A stretch of DNA of 64,000 nucleotides. Source: Microbacterium terregens. GTDB lineage: Bacteria; Pseudomonadota; Alphaproteobacteria; Sphingomonadales; Sphingomonadaceae. Under the pieces are notes generated by a model. It saw nothing but the letters and a program-made list of their open reading frames with translations. It had not been told where the DNA came from and searched no databases. A program made the position numbers and the translations under genes. Location of the stretch: contig NZ_BSEX01000004.1 in the NCBI RefSeq assembly GCF_027922045.1, positions 124,001 to 188,000 of the forward strand, read 5' to 3'. This document shows, in pieces, positions 1-8,391 of this stretch (its first letter is position 1; every line of letters starts with the position of its first letter).

Positions 1-1817
1 GTCGAGACCGCGTTGACGCCGTCCTGCACCTCCTGCTCGGTCTGGGGCGCCAGGAACTCCCAGTTCTCGACGTTCTTGAGCACGATCTCGGCACGATAGT
101 GGTGCTCGGCCGACAGCTGGTAGACATGCCCCGGCGTCTTGGTGTCCGAGACGTAGAAGCCGGCCGACGCCAGCGTGTTGGGCGACCAGAGCGCCGCAAA
201 GGTGCCGCCGCCGCCGTCCGTCACCCAGATGCTGGGATATTGCCCATCGAAGCGCGCACGCGGATCGCCGAAGCCGATCGGGCTGCCCTTGGTCAGCACG
301 GTGCCGCCGCCGCCCTGGATCTTGACGTCGTTGACCTCCGACGCCTCGCCCGCGCGCCACAGCAGCGCCGTCGCGCGCGGGTTCACGCCACCGGTCCACA
401 ACCCCAGGCCGTGGACGATGGCATTGCCCCCCTTCGCGCTCTGGATCAGCGCCTTGGGTCCGCCGACGCCCATGAACGCCGGCGTCTCGTCCGGCAGGTA
501 GAGGTGGGTGAGGCTCGGGTGGAGCGCGATCAGCACGCTGTCCGGACGCAGCTTCAGCGTGTCGGTGACGCGGTATCGCCCCATCGGCAGATACAGCACG
601 CGGTGGGTGTCGATGGCACGCTGCAACGCCGCGGTGTCGTCGGTCGTATCGTCGCCCTTTACGCCGAGGTCGCGGACGTTGGTCCATTGCGACACGGGCG
701 GCAGCGCGCGGATCTTTGCCGCCGGGCGCGCCGGCGTGCGACCGAGCGGCGCCATCTCGACGTCGGTCGCATAGTCGCCGATCGTGCCCAATCCGGCGAG
801 CTTCAACCCGTAGGAGAAGTCCTTCACCTGGTAGCGGGCCCCCGACCCGGCCACCGTCTTCCCGCTGTCGCGAAAGCGGGCGAACGTCGGCGTGTTGACC
901 GCCACCGCATCGGCGAAGCCGACCTGGGTGAAGACGTTGTTCTCTTCGGAGATCAGCACGCCCGCGTTCGAGACATTCTCGAACCGCACCTGCTTGCCGA
1001 ACAGCGAGTCCGAATAGCCGCGGTCGATCTCGATCCCGATCGGCGTGTCGCGGATGGCGACGTTCACCAGCGTGAGGTCGACCTCATGCTCGCGGATCGC
1101 GGCGTCGCGCTGGCCCTGGAATTCGGAATCGATCAGCGTGAACTGCCAGGCAGGCGAGGTCTTTTCCGACATGATGCCATAGCGGCCGCCGTAGAAGCGG
1201 AGGTTCTCGAACTCGTTGCCCGCCTGATAGACGCCCGCGAGCCCGGAGCCGATGTGGAAGTCGACGTGGCGCAGATAGCCGTGCTGCGCGACGCGGAAAC
1301 GCACGGCAACCGCGCCGGCATTGCCCGCGCCGATGCGGAAATCCACGTTGGAAAGCGCCGAATAGAAGGTGCTCGACGTGGCATCGAAGATGCTGGGGTC
1401 GAACGGCACGCTGGTGCGCGGCGGCACCGGCGCCTTGCCGACACGATATTGATCCTCGCCCGTGAAGGCCACCATTGCTGCAACGCCCGAGCCGAAGCCG
1501 CCGGTGTTGTCCCCAAGGATGATCTCGGGACGAGTCGGGCCGACGCCGAACACCCGCACGGCGGACTTCACGAAGATGGTGCGGCTGATGCGGTACCGGC
1601 CGGAGGGAAGGAAGACCACGCCGCCGTGACCGCCTTCCGCAGCGGCATCGATCGCCTGCTGGATCGCCGCACTATCGTCTGCGCGTCCGTCGCCGACGCC
1701 CCGGACGGTGATCGCACGCGGGTCGTCGGGAGCCTGGAGGTAGACCGATGATGACTTTGCCAGAACCGGGGCGGGCAGCATCAATGCCGCCGCGCCGAGC
1801 AGCCAGGTCGCCTTCAT
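1..1817 (-). CDS. Secreted beta-helix protein, pectate-lyase-3/GH55-like (C-terminus beyond window)
   Basis: The frame is open from the ATG at 1817 to the left edge, giving 605 visible residues without a stop. Residues 1-21 form a signal peptide ending in a PVLA cleavage region, so the product is exported. Two pectate-lyase-3 type beta-helix entry motifs are visible, DDSAAIQQAID near residue 45 and DTAALQRAI near residue 385; tandem helices of this kind are typical of GH55-like enzymes. The protein aligns almost without gaps with the complete paralogue at 5234-8272, including the AEHH-RAEIVL and FLAPQTE stretches. A purine-rich AGGGAGA lies 8 bases upstream of the ATG. The substrate cannot be read from the sequence; a polysaccharide is likely. 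Whether it also has the C-terminal propeller of its paralogue cannot be seen. Confidence 0.85.
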   Translation of the reverse strand, partial: MKATWLLGAAALMLPAPVLAKSSSVYLQAPDDPRAITVRGVGDGRADDSAAIQQAIDAAAEGGHGGVVFLPSGRYRISRTIFVKSAVRVFGVGPTRPEIILGDNTGGFGSGVAAMVAFTGEDQYRVGKAPVPPRTSVPFDPSIFDATSSTFYSALSNVDFRIGAGNAGAVAVRFRVAQHGYLRHVDFHIGSGLAGVYQAGNEFENLRFYGGRYGIMSEKTSPAWQFTLIDSEFQGQRDAAIREHEVDLTLVNVAIRDTPIGIEIDRGYSDSLFGKQVRFENVSNAGVLISEENNVFTQVGFADAVAVNTPTFARFRDSGKTVAGSGARYQVKDFSYGLKLAGLGTIGDYATDVEMAPLGRTPARPAAKIRALPPVSQWTNVRDLGVKGDDTTDDTAALQRAIDTHRVLYLPMGRYRVTDTLKLRPDSVLIALHPSLTHLYLPDETPAFMGVGGPKALIQSAKGGNAIVHGLGLWTGGVNPRATALLWRAGEASEVNDVKIQGGGGTVLTKGSPIGFGDPRARFDGQYPSIWVTDGGGGTFAALWSPNTLASAGFYVSDTKTPGHVYQLSAEHHYRAEIVLKNVENWEFLAPQTEQEVQDGVNAVS

Positions 1818-1836
1818 CCATCATCTCCCTCTGTTC

Positions 1837-1850
1837 TGGTATCGTTATCA
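1837..1850 (-). promoter_or_regulatory. Operator-like near-palindrome TGATAACGATACCA
   Basis: On the minus strand this 14-mer reads TGATAACGATACCA and ends 19 bases before the ATG of the beta-helix gene. It has a central CG, as in LacI-family operators, and differs by one base from TGATAACGTTACCA at 8439-8452 in the receptor of the same carbohydrate block. The regulator is unknown. Confidence 0.35.
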
Positions 1851-1910
1851 TTTTCGCACCGACGGAAGCGCCGAATGCAGCCGGGTTCCGGCCCGTGCGT
1901 AGCGGTGATC

Positions 1911-2177
1911 TCAGGAAAGGTGGTGGGCCAGCGCCTGTGCGGCGATCGCCACCTGGGTACGGTTGCGCACGTTCAGCTTGCGCATCAATGCGGTCATGTG
2001 CGCCTTCACTGTCGCCTCGGCGATGCCAAGGTCGAAGGCGATCTGCTTGTTGAGCAGCCCTGAGTGGACACCGCGCAGAACCTTGATCTGCGTAGGTGTC
2101 AGTTGCGCCAGACCGAACTCGGCCGCGTGGCTCGCGAGCGGTTCGGATCGGCGAGTCTGTTGGGCGGTCCCTCCCAT
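1911..2177 (-). CDS. Stand-alone LuxR-type HTH protein
   Basis: An 88-residue protein that is almost entirely a LuxR/NarL C-terminal DNA-binding domain. Residues 25-80 carry the fold, with LTPTQIKVLRG at its beginning and the recognition-helix segment EATVKAHMTALMRKL. No receiver domain precedes it in this frame. I chose the ATG at 2177 because GGAGGAGG stands 6 bases before it; an in-frame ATG at 2183 would abut that site. The domain resembles the output half of two-component response regulators, so this is either a small GerE-like regulator or the remnant of a longer one. It sits between the beta-helix gene and gntP, on the opposite strand to gntP. Confidence 0.7.
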   Translation of the reverse strand: MGGTAQQTRRSEPLASHAAEFGLAQLTPTQIKVLRGVHSGLLNKQIAFDLGIAEATVKAHMTALMRKLNVRNRTQVAIAAQALAHHLS

Positions 2178-2450
2178 CGACATCCTCCTCCTGGTCGGCT
2201 TCTTTGGCCTTGTCCGACCGGACGCGCGGTCCAGGCGGCCTCTTGGTCCAGCGCTCCACTCTCGTGGATTCGGTTGGACAGGTTTTGAGTATGATCCCTC
2301 TATTTGGGCCTGATCAAGCCTTTTTCATTGCTGATCCGCAAAAACCTGTCCTACAGCTATGGGCGGAAGGCAAAATGCCGCCAGACCCTTGGGAGGGATG
2401 TCGATGGCCGAAGCGCTGGTTTCTCGCGCGTATTTCCACGGGCTCGCAGG

Positions 2451-3797
2451 ATGACCGGCGAAGACCTTCGCCTGATCGGCGCGGCGCTGGGCGGCATTCT
2501 GCTCGCGGTGCTGATGATCGTGCGCGGCCGCCTCCACCCCTTCATTGGTCTGCTCTGCGGCGCGTTCACCGTCGGTCTGCTCGCAGGCCTTCCCCTGCCG
2601 GAAACCGCCAAGGCGGTGCAGAAGGGCGTCGGCGACATCATCGGCGGCACCGGCCTGGTCGTGGCGCTCGGCCTGTCGCTCGGCGCGATGCTGCATTTGT
2701 CGGGCGCCGCCGCCACGCTGGCGAAGGGGGCGCTACAACTCACGGGCGCCCGAGCCGCGCCCTGGGCTACTCTGGGCATCGCGATCGTCATCGGCCTGCC
2801 GCTGTTCTTCGAGACGGGCCTGGTGCTGTTGCTGCCGATCGTGGTCGCGGCAGCCGAAACGATGGCGGGCGACGATCCTGCCGAACGGGATGCGGCCAAG
2901 CTGCGCCTCATCATGCCGGCGCTCGCAGGCCTGGGCGTCGTCCACGCGCTGGTGCCCCCGCATCCCGGTCCGCTGCTGGCCGTCGAAGCGCTGGGCGCCG
3001 ACCTCGGCCGCACGATGCTCTACGGCATCGTGATCGCGATCCCGACGGCCATCGTGGCAGGGCCGATGCTGGCAAAGGTCACCGCACGCGGCGTGCGGCT
3101 GGAGGCGCCGGTTCTTACCGATCACCGGCTGGACATCGCGACACCCGGGCGCGGGAGCGCACTGCTCATCGTGCTTCTTCCCGTCGTTCTGATCGCCGCG
3201 GGCGAGATCGGGCAGATGCTGCCCGGGCTGCGCGGCAACACGGCGCTTGCCGCCGCGAGCAACCCGGTCGTGGCGTTGCTGGTCGCCAACCTGCTCGCGC
3301 TGCCGCTGCTGTTCGGAAGGCGCCTCCGCGAGGCGGCGATCCAGGACGCGGTCTGGTTCGAAACCATGGGTGCTGCCGGTGCGATCCTGCTCGCGATCGG
3401 TGCGGGCGGCGCGCTCAAGCAGGTGCTGGTGACGGCCGGTCTGTCGGACCTGCTCGCGCGGGTCGTGCTGATGTATGCCATTTCGCCGCTGCTGCTCGGC
3501 TGGCTGATCGCGGTCGGCATCCGCCTGGCCGCCGGCTCGGCGACCGTGGCGACGATCACTGCGGTGGGCATCATGCCGGGTGTGGTCGCCGGTTCCGGCG
3601 TCTCGCCCGAGCTGGTGGTGCTGGCGGTGGGCGCCGGATCGGTGTTCTTCAGCCATGTGAACGATCCGGGCTTCTGGCTGGTCAAGAGCTATGTCGGCAC
3701 CAGCACCGCCGACACGTTCCGCACCTGGTCGCTGCTCGAAACGGCCATTTCGGTGGTCGGCCTCGTGCTGGTCCTGGCGCTCAGCTATGTCGTCTGA
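2451..3797 (+). CDS. gntP: Gluconate permease, GntP family
   Basis: A 448-residue inner-membrane protein, very close to the usual GntP length of about 447. It has a dozen or more hydrophobic segments and the family landmarks GLPLFFETGLVLLLPI, ALVPPHPGPL and SHVNDPGFWLV. GntP proteins import gluconate or related aldonates by proton symport. I start at the ATG at 2451 because longer in-frame starts add a non-hydrophobic, unfamily-like leader; only a short AGG precedes it. A GntR-type regulator follows 42 bases downstream and gluconokinase is convergent just beyond, so the three form a gluconate uptake and phosphorylation unit. Other small hydroxy-acids are possible substrates. Confidence 0.93.
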   Translation: MTGEDLRLIGAALGGILLAVLMIVRGRLHPFIGLLCGAFTVGLLAGLPLPETAKAVQKGVGDIIGGTGLVVALGLSLGAMLHLSGAAATLAKGALQLTGARAAPWATLGIAIVIGLPLFFETGLVLLLPIVVAAAETMAGDDPAERDAAKLRLIMPALAGLGVVHALVPPHPGPLLAVEALGADLGRTMLYGIVIAIPTAIVAGPMLAKVTARGVRLEAPVLTDHRLDIATPGRGSALLIVLLPVVLIAAGEIGQMLPGLRGNTALAAASNPVVALLVANLLALPLLFGRRLREAAIQDAVWFETMGAAGAILLAIGAGGALKQVLVTAGLSDLLARVVLMYAISPLLLGWLIAVGIRLAAGSATVATITAVGIMPGVVAGSGVSPELVVLAVGAGSVFFSHVNDPGFWLVKSYVGTSTADTFRTWSLLETAISVVGLVLVLALSYVV

Positions 3798-3839
3798 CCG
3801 CGGACGAAGCCGGGCCGTGGAGCCGGTGGGGGACCTCCC

Positions 3840-4517
3840 GTGAGCGAGGGGCGTCTCGCGGATCGCGCCTATACGGAGATCGTCCGGATCATCAACGATC
3901 AGGGAATGGTGAGCGGGGACCGCCTACCCTCCGAGGCCCGGCTGGCCGATCTGTTCGGCATGTCGCGCACCATCGTGCGCGAGGCGCTCGCCCGCCTCGC
4001 CTCCGACGGCATCACCGAGGCACGCCGAGGCGCGGGCTCCTATGTGAAGCGGCGGCCGTCCGACCGGCTCGGCTCGCACATGCCGATGGACGCGCTGGCG
4101 GCAACGCTGGGCACCTACGAGGTACGCTTCGTGCTGGAGGCGGAGGCGGCACGGCTGGCGGCGCAGCGGCGTTCGCACCATCAACTCGAGGCGATCGAGC
4201 GGGCGCTGAGCGCGTTGCGCGCCGCGCTCCTCTCGAACGCGCCCGCGCATGACGAGGACTGGAACCTTCACCGCAGCATCGCCGAGGCCACCGGCAACGC
4301 GGCGTTCCCGCCGGTCTTCGATCACCTGCGGGAAGCGGTGATGCAGATCCTGCGTGCGGGCGTCGAGATCTCGCGCGCGCGCCCGCCCGAGGTGATCGGC
4401 GCGATGATGGACGAGCATGACGCGATCGTGGACGCGATCCGCGCCCGCGATGCCGATGGTGCGGCGCTGGCGATGCGCTGGCACCTGTCGCAGGGACGCA
4501 AGCGGCTGATGCCGTGA
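3840..4517 (+). CDS. GntR-family (FadR/FCD type) transcriptional regulator
   Basis: A 225-residue regulator starting at GTG 3840. Residues 8-70 are a winged helix with the GntR signature LPSEARLADLFGMSRTIVRE; residues 95-215 are a helical FCD effector domain with acidic and histidine residues of the usual metal/ligand site (EDWNLHRSIAEATGN and, later, DEHDAIVDAI). FCD regulators respond to small organic acids. Its position 42 bases behind gntP suggests it represses gluconate uptake and perhaps gntK; that link is inference. The stop lies 12 bases from the convergent end of gluconokinase. Confidence 0.9.
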   Translation: MSEGRLADRAYTEIVRIINDQGMVSGDRLPSEARLADLFGMSRTIVREALARLASDGITEARRGAGSYVKRRPSDRLGSHMPMDALAATLGTYEVRFVLEAEAARLAAQRRSHHQLEAIERALSALRAALLSNAPAHDEDWNLHRSIAEATGNAAFPPVFDHLREAVMQILRAGVEISRARPPEVIGAMMDEHDAIVDAIRARDADGAALAMRWHLSQGRKRLMP

Positions 4518-4529
4518 TTGCCGCTCCCC

Positions 4530-5075
4530 TCAGCGGGACGCGGGCACGAGATCGAGCCAGGCACGGACCTCCGCGCACAGCCTCTCCGGCGTCCACGCCG
4601 CATCCAACGTCAGTGCGCGCTCGTCCGGCATGGGACGCTCCAGCGTCGCCAACTGGCTGTCGAGGAGGCTGGGCGGCATGTAATGGCCGTTCCGGCTCGC
4701 CATGCGCCGCGCGATCTCCTCGCGGGCCGTGTCGAGCAGGACGAAATACATCGGCACCGCCGACGCGGCGGCCAGCCGCTCGCGATAGGCGCGCTTGAGC
4801 GCCGAACAGGCGGCAACGGCGATCCCCTCAGCCGAGCTTGCCTCGCCGATCGCGCGCCCCAGCCGGTCGAGCCAAGGCCAGCGATCCGCATCGGTCAGGG
4901 GGTGGCCGGCCTGCATCTTGGCGACGCTCGCGGCCGAGTGAAAGGCGTCGCCCTCCAGGACGGGGCAGCCGAGCTCTGCACCGAGCCTTACCGACAGCGT
5001 GGTCTTGCCCGTGCCGCTCACCCCCATCACCACGATCGCGCGCGGTCGGTCGATCCCTTGCCGTTGTGCCTGCAC
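4530..5075 (-). CDS. gntK: Gluconokinase
   Basis: A 181-residue kinase of the GntK/IdnK type, which phosphorylates gluconate to 6-phosphogluconate for the Entner-Doudoroff or pentose-phosphate route. The Walker A loop GVSGTGKTT is at residues 18-26. EGDAFHSAASVAKMQAGHPL is the gluconokinase signature, followed by DADRWPWL and CSALKRAYRERL. Length is normal for the family. It points toward gntP and its regulator. The N-terminal ten residues before the core are poorly conserved, so the true start may lie a few codons in. Confidence 0.93.
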   Translation of the reverse strand: MQAQRQGIDRPRAIVVMGVSGTGKTTLSVRLGAELGCPVLEGDAFHSAASVAKMQAGHPLTDADRWPWLDRLGRAIGEASSAEGIAVAACSALKRAYRERLAAASAVPMYFVLLDTAREEIARRMASRNGHYMPPSLLDSQLATLERPMPDERALTLDAAWTPERLCAEVRAWLDLVPASR

Positions 5076-5233
5076 GCCTGTGCCCTCAGCTTTGGCCGGC
5101 CGGCCGTGTTGCCCGGGCGGTATTGGGTCTGGCGAGTTGCTTGGCCATTGCGACCTTGGTCGAGGTCGCCACTCCTGGGAGGCCGAACTATCCAGGCGGG
5201 CACACTCGCGCAGCGATCAAGGGACGCATCGCC

Positions 5234-8200
5234 ATGACAGCCAGCACCGCCCTCCGTCTGCTCCCGACGCTGCTGCTCGCCGGCACCGCCCTGCCGGCAC
5301 TGGCGGCGCCCGGCTCGACCTCGGTCTACGCCAGCGCGCCGAACGATCCCCGCGCGGTGACCGTGTCGGCGCAGGGCGACGGCACCACCGACGATAGCGC
5401 CGCGATCCAGCAGGCGATCGATGCGGCCGCGGGCCAGGGCGGCGGTGGTCTCGTCTTCCTCCCCTCCGGTCGGTACCGGATCACCCGCACGCTGTATGTC
5501 TGGCCGGGCGTGCGCCTGTTCGGGGTCGGCAAGAAGCGCCCGGTCTTCGTGCTGGCACCCAACACGCCCGGCTTCCAGAGCGGCGTCGGCAACATGATCT
5601 TCTTCACCGGCAACCGCCCTCAACCGGACGGGTCAGGCCCGCGCGTGCCCGTGCCGCCGCCCACCAGCGTTCCGTTCAACCCCGGCATCGCCGACGCCAA
5701 TTCCGGCACCTTCTACTCGGCCATGGCGAACGTCGACTTCGAGATCGGCAGCGGCAATCCGGCGGCGACCGCAGTCCGGTTCCACACCGCCCAGCACACC
5801 TATCTCAGCCACATCGACTTTCATCTCGGCTCCGCCCTCGCCGGCATCTACCAGGTCGGGAACCTGGGCCAGAACCTGCGCTTCTTCGGGGGCCGCTATG
5901 GCATCCTCACCGAGAAACCCTCGCCGGCCTGGCAATACACGCTGCTGGACTCGAGCTTCGAAGGACAGCGTGACGCCGCAATCCGCGAGCACGAGGCAGG
6001 CCTCACGCTGGTCAACACCAGCTTCCGCAACGTGCCAGTCGGGATCGAAATCGACCGCGGCTATGGCGACTGGCTGTGGGGCAAGGACGTCCGCTTCGAG
6101 AATGTCTCGCAAGCCGGCGTCATCATCAGCAACGAAGGCAATGCGTGCACGCAGGTCGGCTTTGACAATGCCGTGGCGACCGGCACGCCCGTCTTCGCGC
6201 GCTTCCGCGAGAGCGGCCAGACGGTGGCCGGCAAAGGCAGCCGCTACCGCGTGCGCGAGTTCACCCATGGGCTGACCGTGCCGGCGCTGGGCGCGACCGG
6301 CAGCTACGCGACGCGCATGGATGCCGCGCCGCTCTCGGGCACCCCGCGTCGCCGCGATCACGCGATCCGCCTGCTGCCACCGGTCGCCGACTGGGTGAAC
6401 GTGCGGGACCTGGGGGTGCGCGGGGACAATGCGACCGACGACACCGCCGCGATCCAGCGCGCGATCGACAGCCACCGGGTGCTCTACTTTCCGGCGGGCT
6501 TCTATCGCGTCTCCGACACGCTGAAGCTGCGCCCCGACAGCGTCCTGATCGGGCTGCATCCCAGCATGACGCAGATCGTCCTGACCGAGGACAGTGCGCC
6601 CTTCCGAGGCGTCGGCAGCCCGCGCGCACTGATCGAGAGCGCGAAAGGCGGGGACGCGATCGTCTCCGGCCTCGGCCTGTTCACGGGCGGCACAAACCCG
6701 CGTGCGACCGCGCTGTTATGGCGCGCCGGCGAACGGTCTCTGGTGGACGACGTCAAGTTCCAGGGCGGTCACGGCACCTTCCTCGCCGACGGCAGCCGCT
6801 TCGATCCCTATAACGCCAACCACACGGCCGACCTCGACCCCAAGAAGCGCTGGGACGGCCAATATGCCAGCCTATGGGTCACCGACGGGGGCGGCGGCAC
6901 CTTCAACGGGCTGTGGACGCCCAACACCTATGCCCAGGCGGGGCTCTACGTGTCGGACACCAGCACGCCGGGCTACGTCTATCAGATGTCGGCCGAGCAT
7001 CACCGCCGCGCCGAGATCGTGCTCGACCGCGTCCGCAACTGGCAATTCCTGGCGCCGCAGACGGAGGAGGAGGCGGGCGAGAGCCGGGACGCGGTGGCGC
7101 TGGAGGTCCGCAACTCGCGCGACATCCTCTTTGCCAATCTGCACGCCTATCGCGTCACCCGCTCGCTCCAGCCCGCGCCCGCAGCCGTGACGCTGGAGGG
7201 TTCGAGCGGCATCCGCTTCCGCAACGTCCATGTGAACGCCGAGAGCGGCTTTGCCACCTGCGACGGCAACGGATGCGGGACCTACCTGCGCGCCAGCAAA
7301 TATCCGTACGAGAACGCGATTGTCGACGTGACTCGCCGCGCCGCGGTGCGCGAACGCGAGTTTGCGGTGCTCGACGTGACCGAGGCGCCGGCGCCGGCAG
7401 CCAGCCCCTCGCTCGCGCCGGTACGCATGCTGGCGGACGGCTTCTACTCGCTAGGCGGTGGCGCCGTGGACCCGGCGGGCAAGCTCTATTTCGTCGACCG
7501 TCAGTTCCAGCGCATCCATGGCTGGTCGGAGAAGGAGGGACTGTCGATCGTCGCCGATGCGCCGCTCGATCCGGTCAATCTCGCGGTCGACCGCTCCGGC
7601 AAGCTGATGGTGCTGTCGTCCGCCGGCGCGGCCGCGACGGTGTACAGCATCGATCCCGCGGCTCCCCAGGCGCCGCGGATCATCGCGCCGACTCCTGCCT
7701 CCGCCGCCGCGGGCGCGCGTATCGCCCTGCCCGCGAGCTTCTGGAACAACGGCGAGTTCCGCGACCAATATGATCCTGCGACCGACCGCTTCACCACGCT
7801 GGCAGAGATGTTCGCGCGCGACATGGCACTGCCCAAGCCGCTGGAATATCGTTCCCCCGACGGAAGTATCGCGCTTCCTGCCTACCGCGTCTGGCAGCAG
7901 GGGCCGGCCGATCACCTGGGCTGGCGGTTCTCCGACACGCTCGACACCTATGGCTTCGTCCAGGGCACCGTGGGTTCCCGCGTCTATGTTGCGAACGGCT
8001 CCGAGGATCGTACCTACAGTGGCCTCCTGGGCGCGGGCGGCGCGGTGACCGACCTCAAGCCCTTTGCGCCGCGCGGCGGCGAAAGCGTGGCCGTGGGTCC
8101 GGACGGGCGCGTCTACGTCGCGAACGGCGAGATCTACGTCTACGGCCCCGACGGGCGCGAGCAAGGGCGCATCGACGTGCCGCAGCGCCCGCTCCAACTG

Positions 8201-8272
8201 CTGTTCGGCGGCCCGGACGGCGCCACGCTGTTCATCCTCGCCCATCATACGCTGTTCGCGGCGCGGCCCTGA
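5234..8272 (+). CDS. Secreted beta-helix (pectate-lyase-3/GH55-like) protein with C-terminal propeller-like region
   Basis: A 1012-residue exported protein starting at ATG 5234, with a signal peptide over residues 1-25 (cleavage near LPALAAP). Two beta-helix units begin near residue 50 (TTDDSAAIQQAID) and residue 388 (VRDLGVRGDNATDD), the tandem layout of GH55 exo-glucanases and related pectate-lyase-3 proteins. From about residue 725 onward the sequence changes to repeats such as GGAVDPAGKLYFVDR and PVNLAVDRSGKLMVLSS, resembling SMP-30/gluconolactonase or NHL propellers. Most of the first 600 residues align with the paralogue at 1-1817. The neighbouring gluconate genes and receptor suggest a role in capturing an extracellular glycan; the exact substrate is not evident. 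Confidence 0.88.
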   Translation: MTASTALRLLPTLLLAGTALPALAAPGSTSVYASAPNDPRAVTVSAQGDGTTDDSAAIQQAIDAAAGQGGGGLVFLPSGRYRITRTLYVWPGVRLFGVGKKRPVFVLAPNTPGFQSGVGNMIFFTGNRPQPDGSGPRVPVPPPTSVPFNPGIADANSGTFYSAMANVDFEIGSGNPAATAVRFHTAQHTYLSHIDFHLGSALAGIYQVGNLGQNLRFFGGRYGILTEKPSPAWQYTLLDSSFEGQRDAAIREHEAGLTLVNTSFRNVPVGIEIDRGYGDWLWGKDVRFENVSQAGVIISNEGNACTQVGFDNAVATGTPVFARFRESGQTVAGKGSRYRVREFTHGLTVPALGATGSYATRMDAAPLSGTPRRRDHAIRLLPPVADWVNVRDLGVRGDNATDDTAAIQRAIDSHRVLYFPAGFYRVSDTLKLRPDSVLIGLHPSMTQIVLTEDSAPFRGVGSPRALIESAKGGDAIVSGLGLFTGGTNPRATALLWRAGERSLVDDVKFQGGHGTFLADGSRFDPYNANHTADLDPKKRWDGQYASLWVTDGGGGTFNGLWTPNTYAQAGLYVSDTSTPGYVYQMSAEHHRRAEIVLDRVRNWQFLAPQTEEEAGESRDAVALEVRNSRDILFANLHAYRVTRSLQPAPAAVTLEGSSGIRFRNVHVNAESGFATCDGNGCGTYLRASKYPYENAIVDVTRRAAVREREFAVLDVTEAPAPAASPSLAPVRMLADGFYSLGGGAVDPAGKLYFVDRQFQRIHGWSEKEGLSIVADAPLDPVNLAVDRSGKLMVLSSAGAAATVYSIDPAAPQAPRIIAPTPASAAAGARIALPASFWNNGEFRDQYDPATDRFTTLAEMFARDMALPKPLEYRSPDGSIALPAYRVWQQGPADHLGWRFSDTLDTYGFVQGTVGSRVYVANGSEDRTYSGLLGAGGAVTDLKPFAPRGGESVAVGPDGRVYVANGEIYVYGPDGREQGRIDVPQRPLQLLFGGPDGATLFILAHHTLFAARP

Positions 8273-8391
8273 TCGGCCCCCTTCGACTTTGGTCGTAGAT
8301 GCTGCGCCTGCCGGCATCGGATAGAATGCACACACACGGACACGACGCCACGCCGGACCACCGGCACGCGCCGGCACCAAGGAGGGGATGG

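Noticed and set aside
99..1751. A 550-codon plus-strand open frame over the first beta-helix gene
   Set aside because: Low-complexity Arg/Asp/Val composition; the opposite strand encodes a protein with signal peptide and a clear paralogue.
2096..4252. A 718-codon frame overlapping gntP and its regulator
   Set aside because: Arg/Gly-rich shadow of two well-supported genes in another frame.
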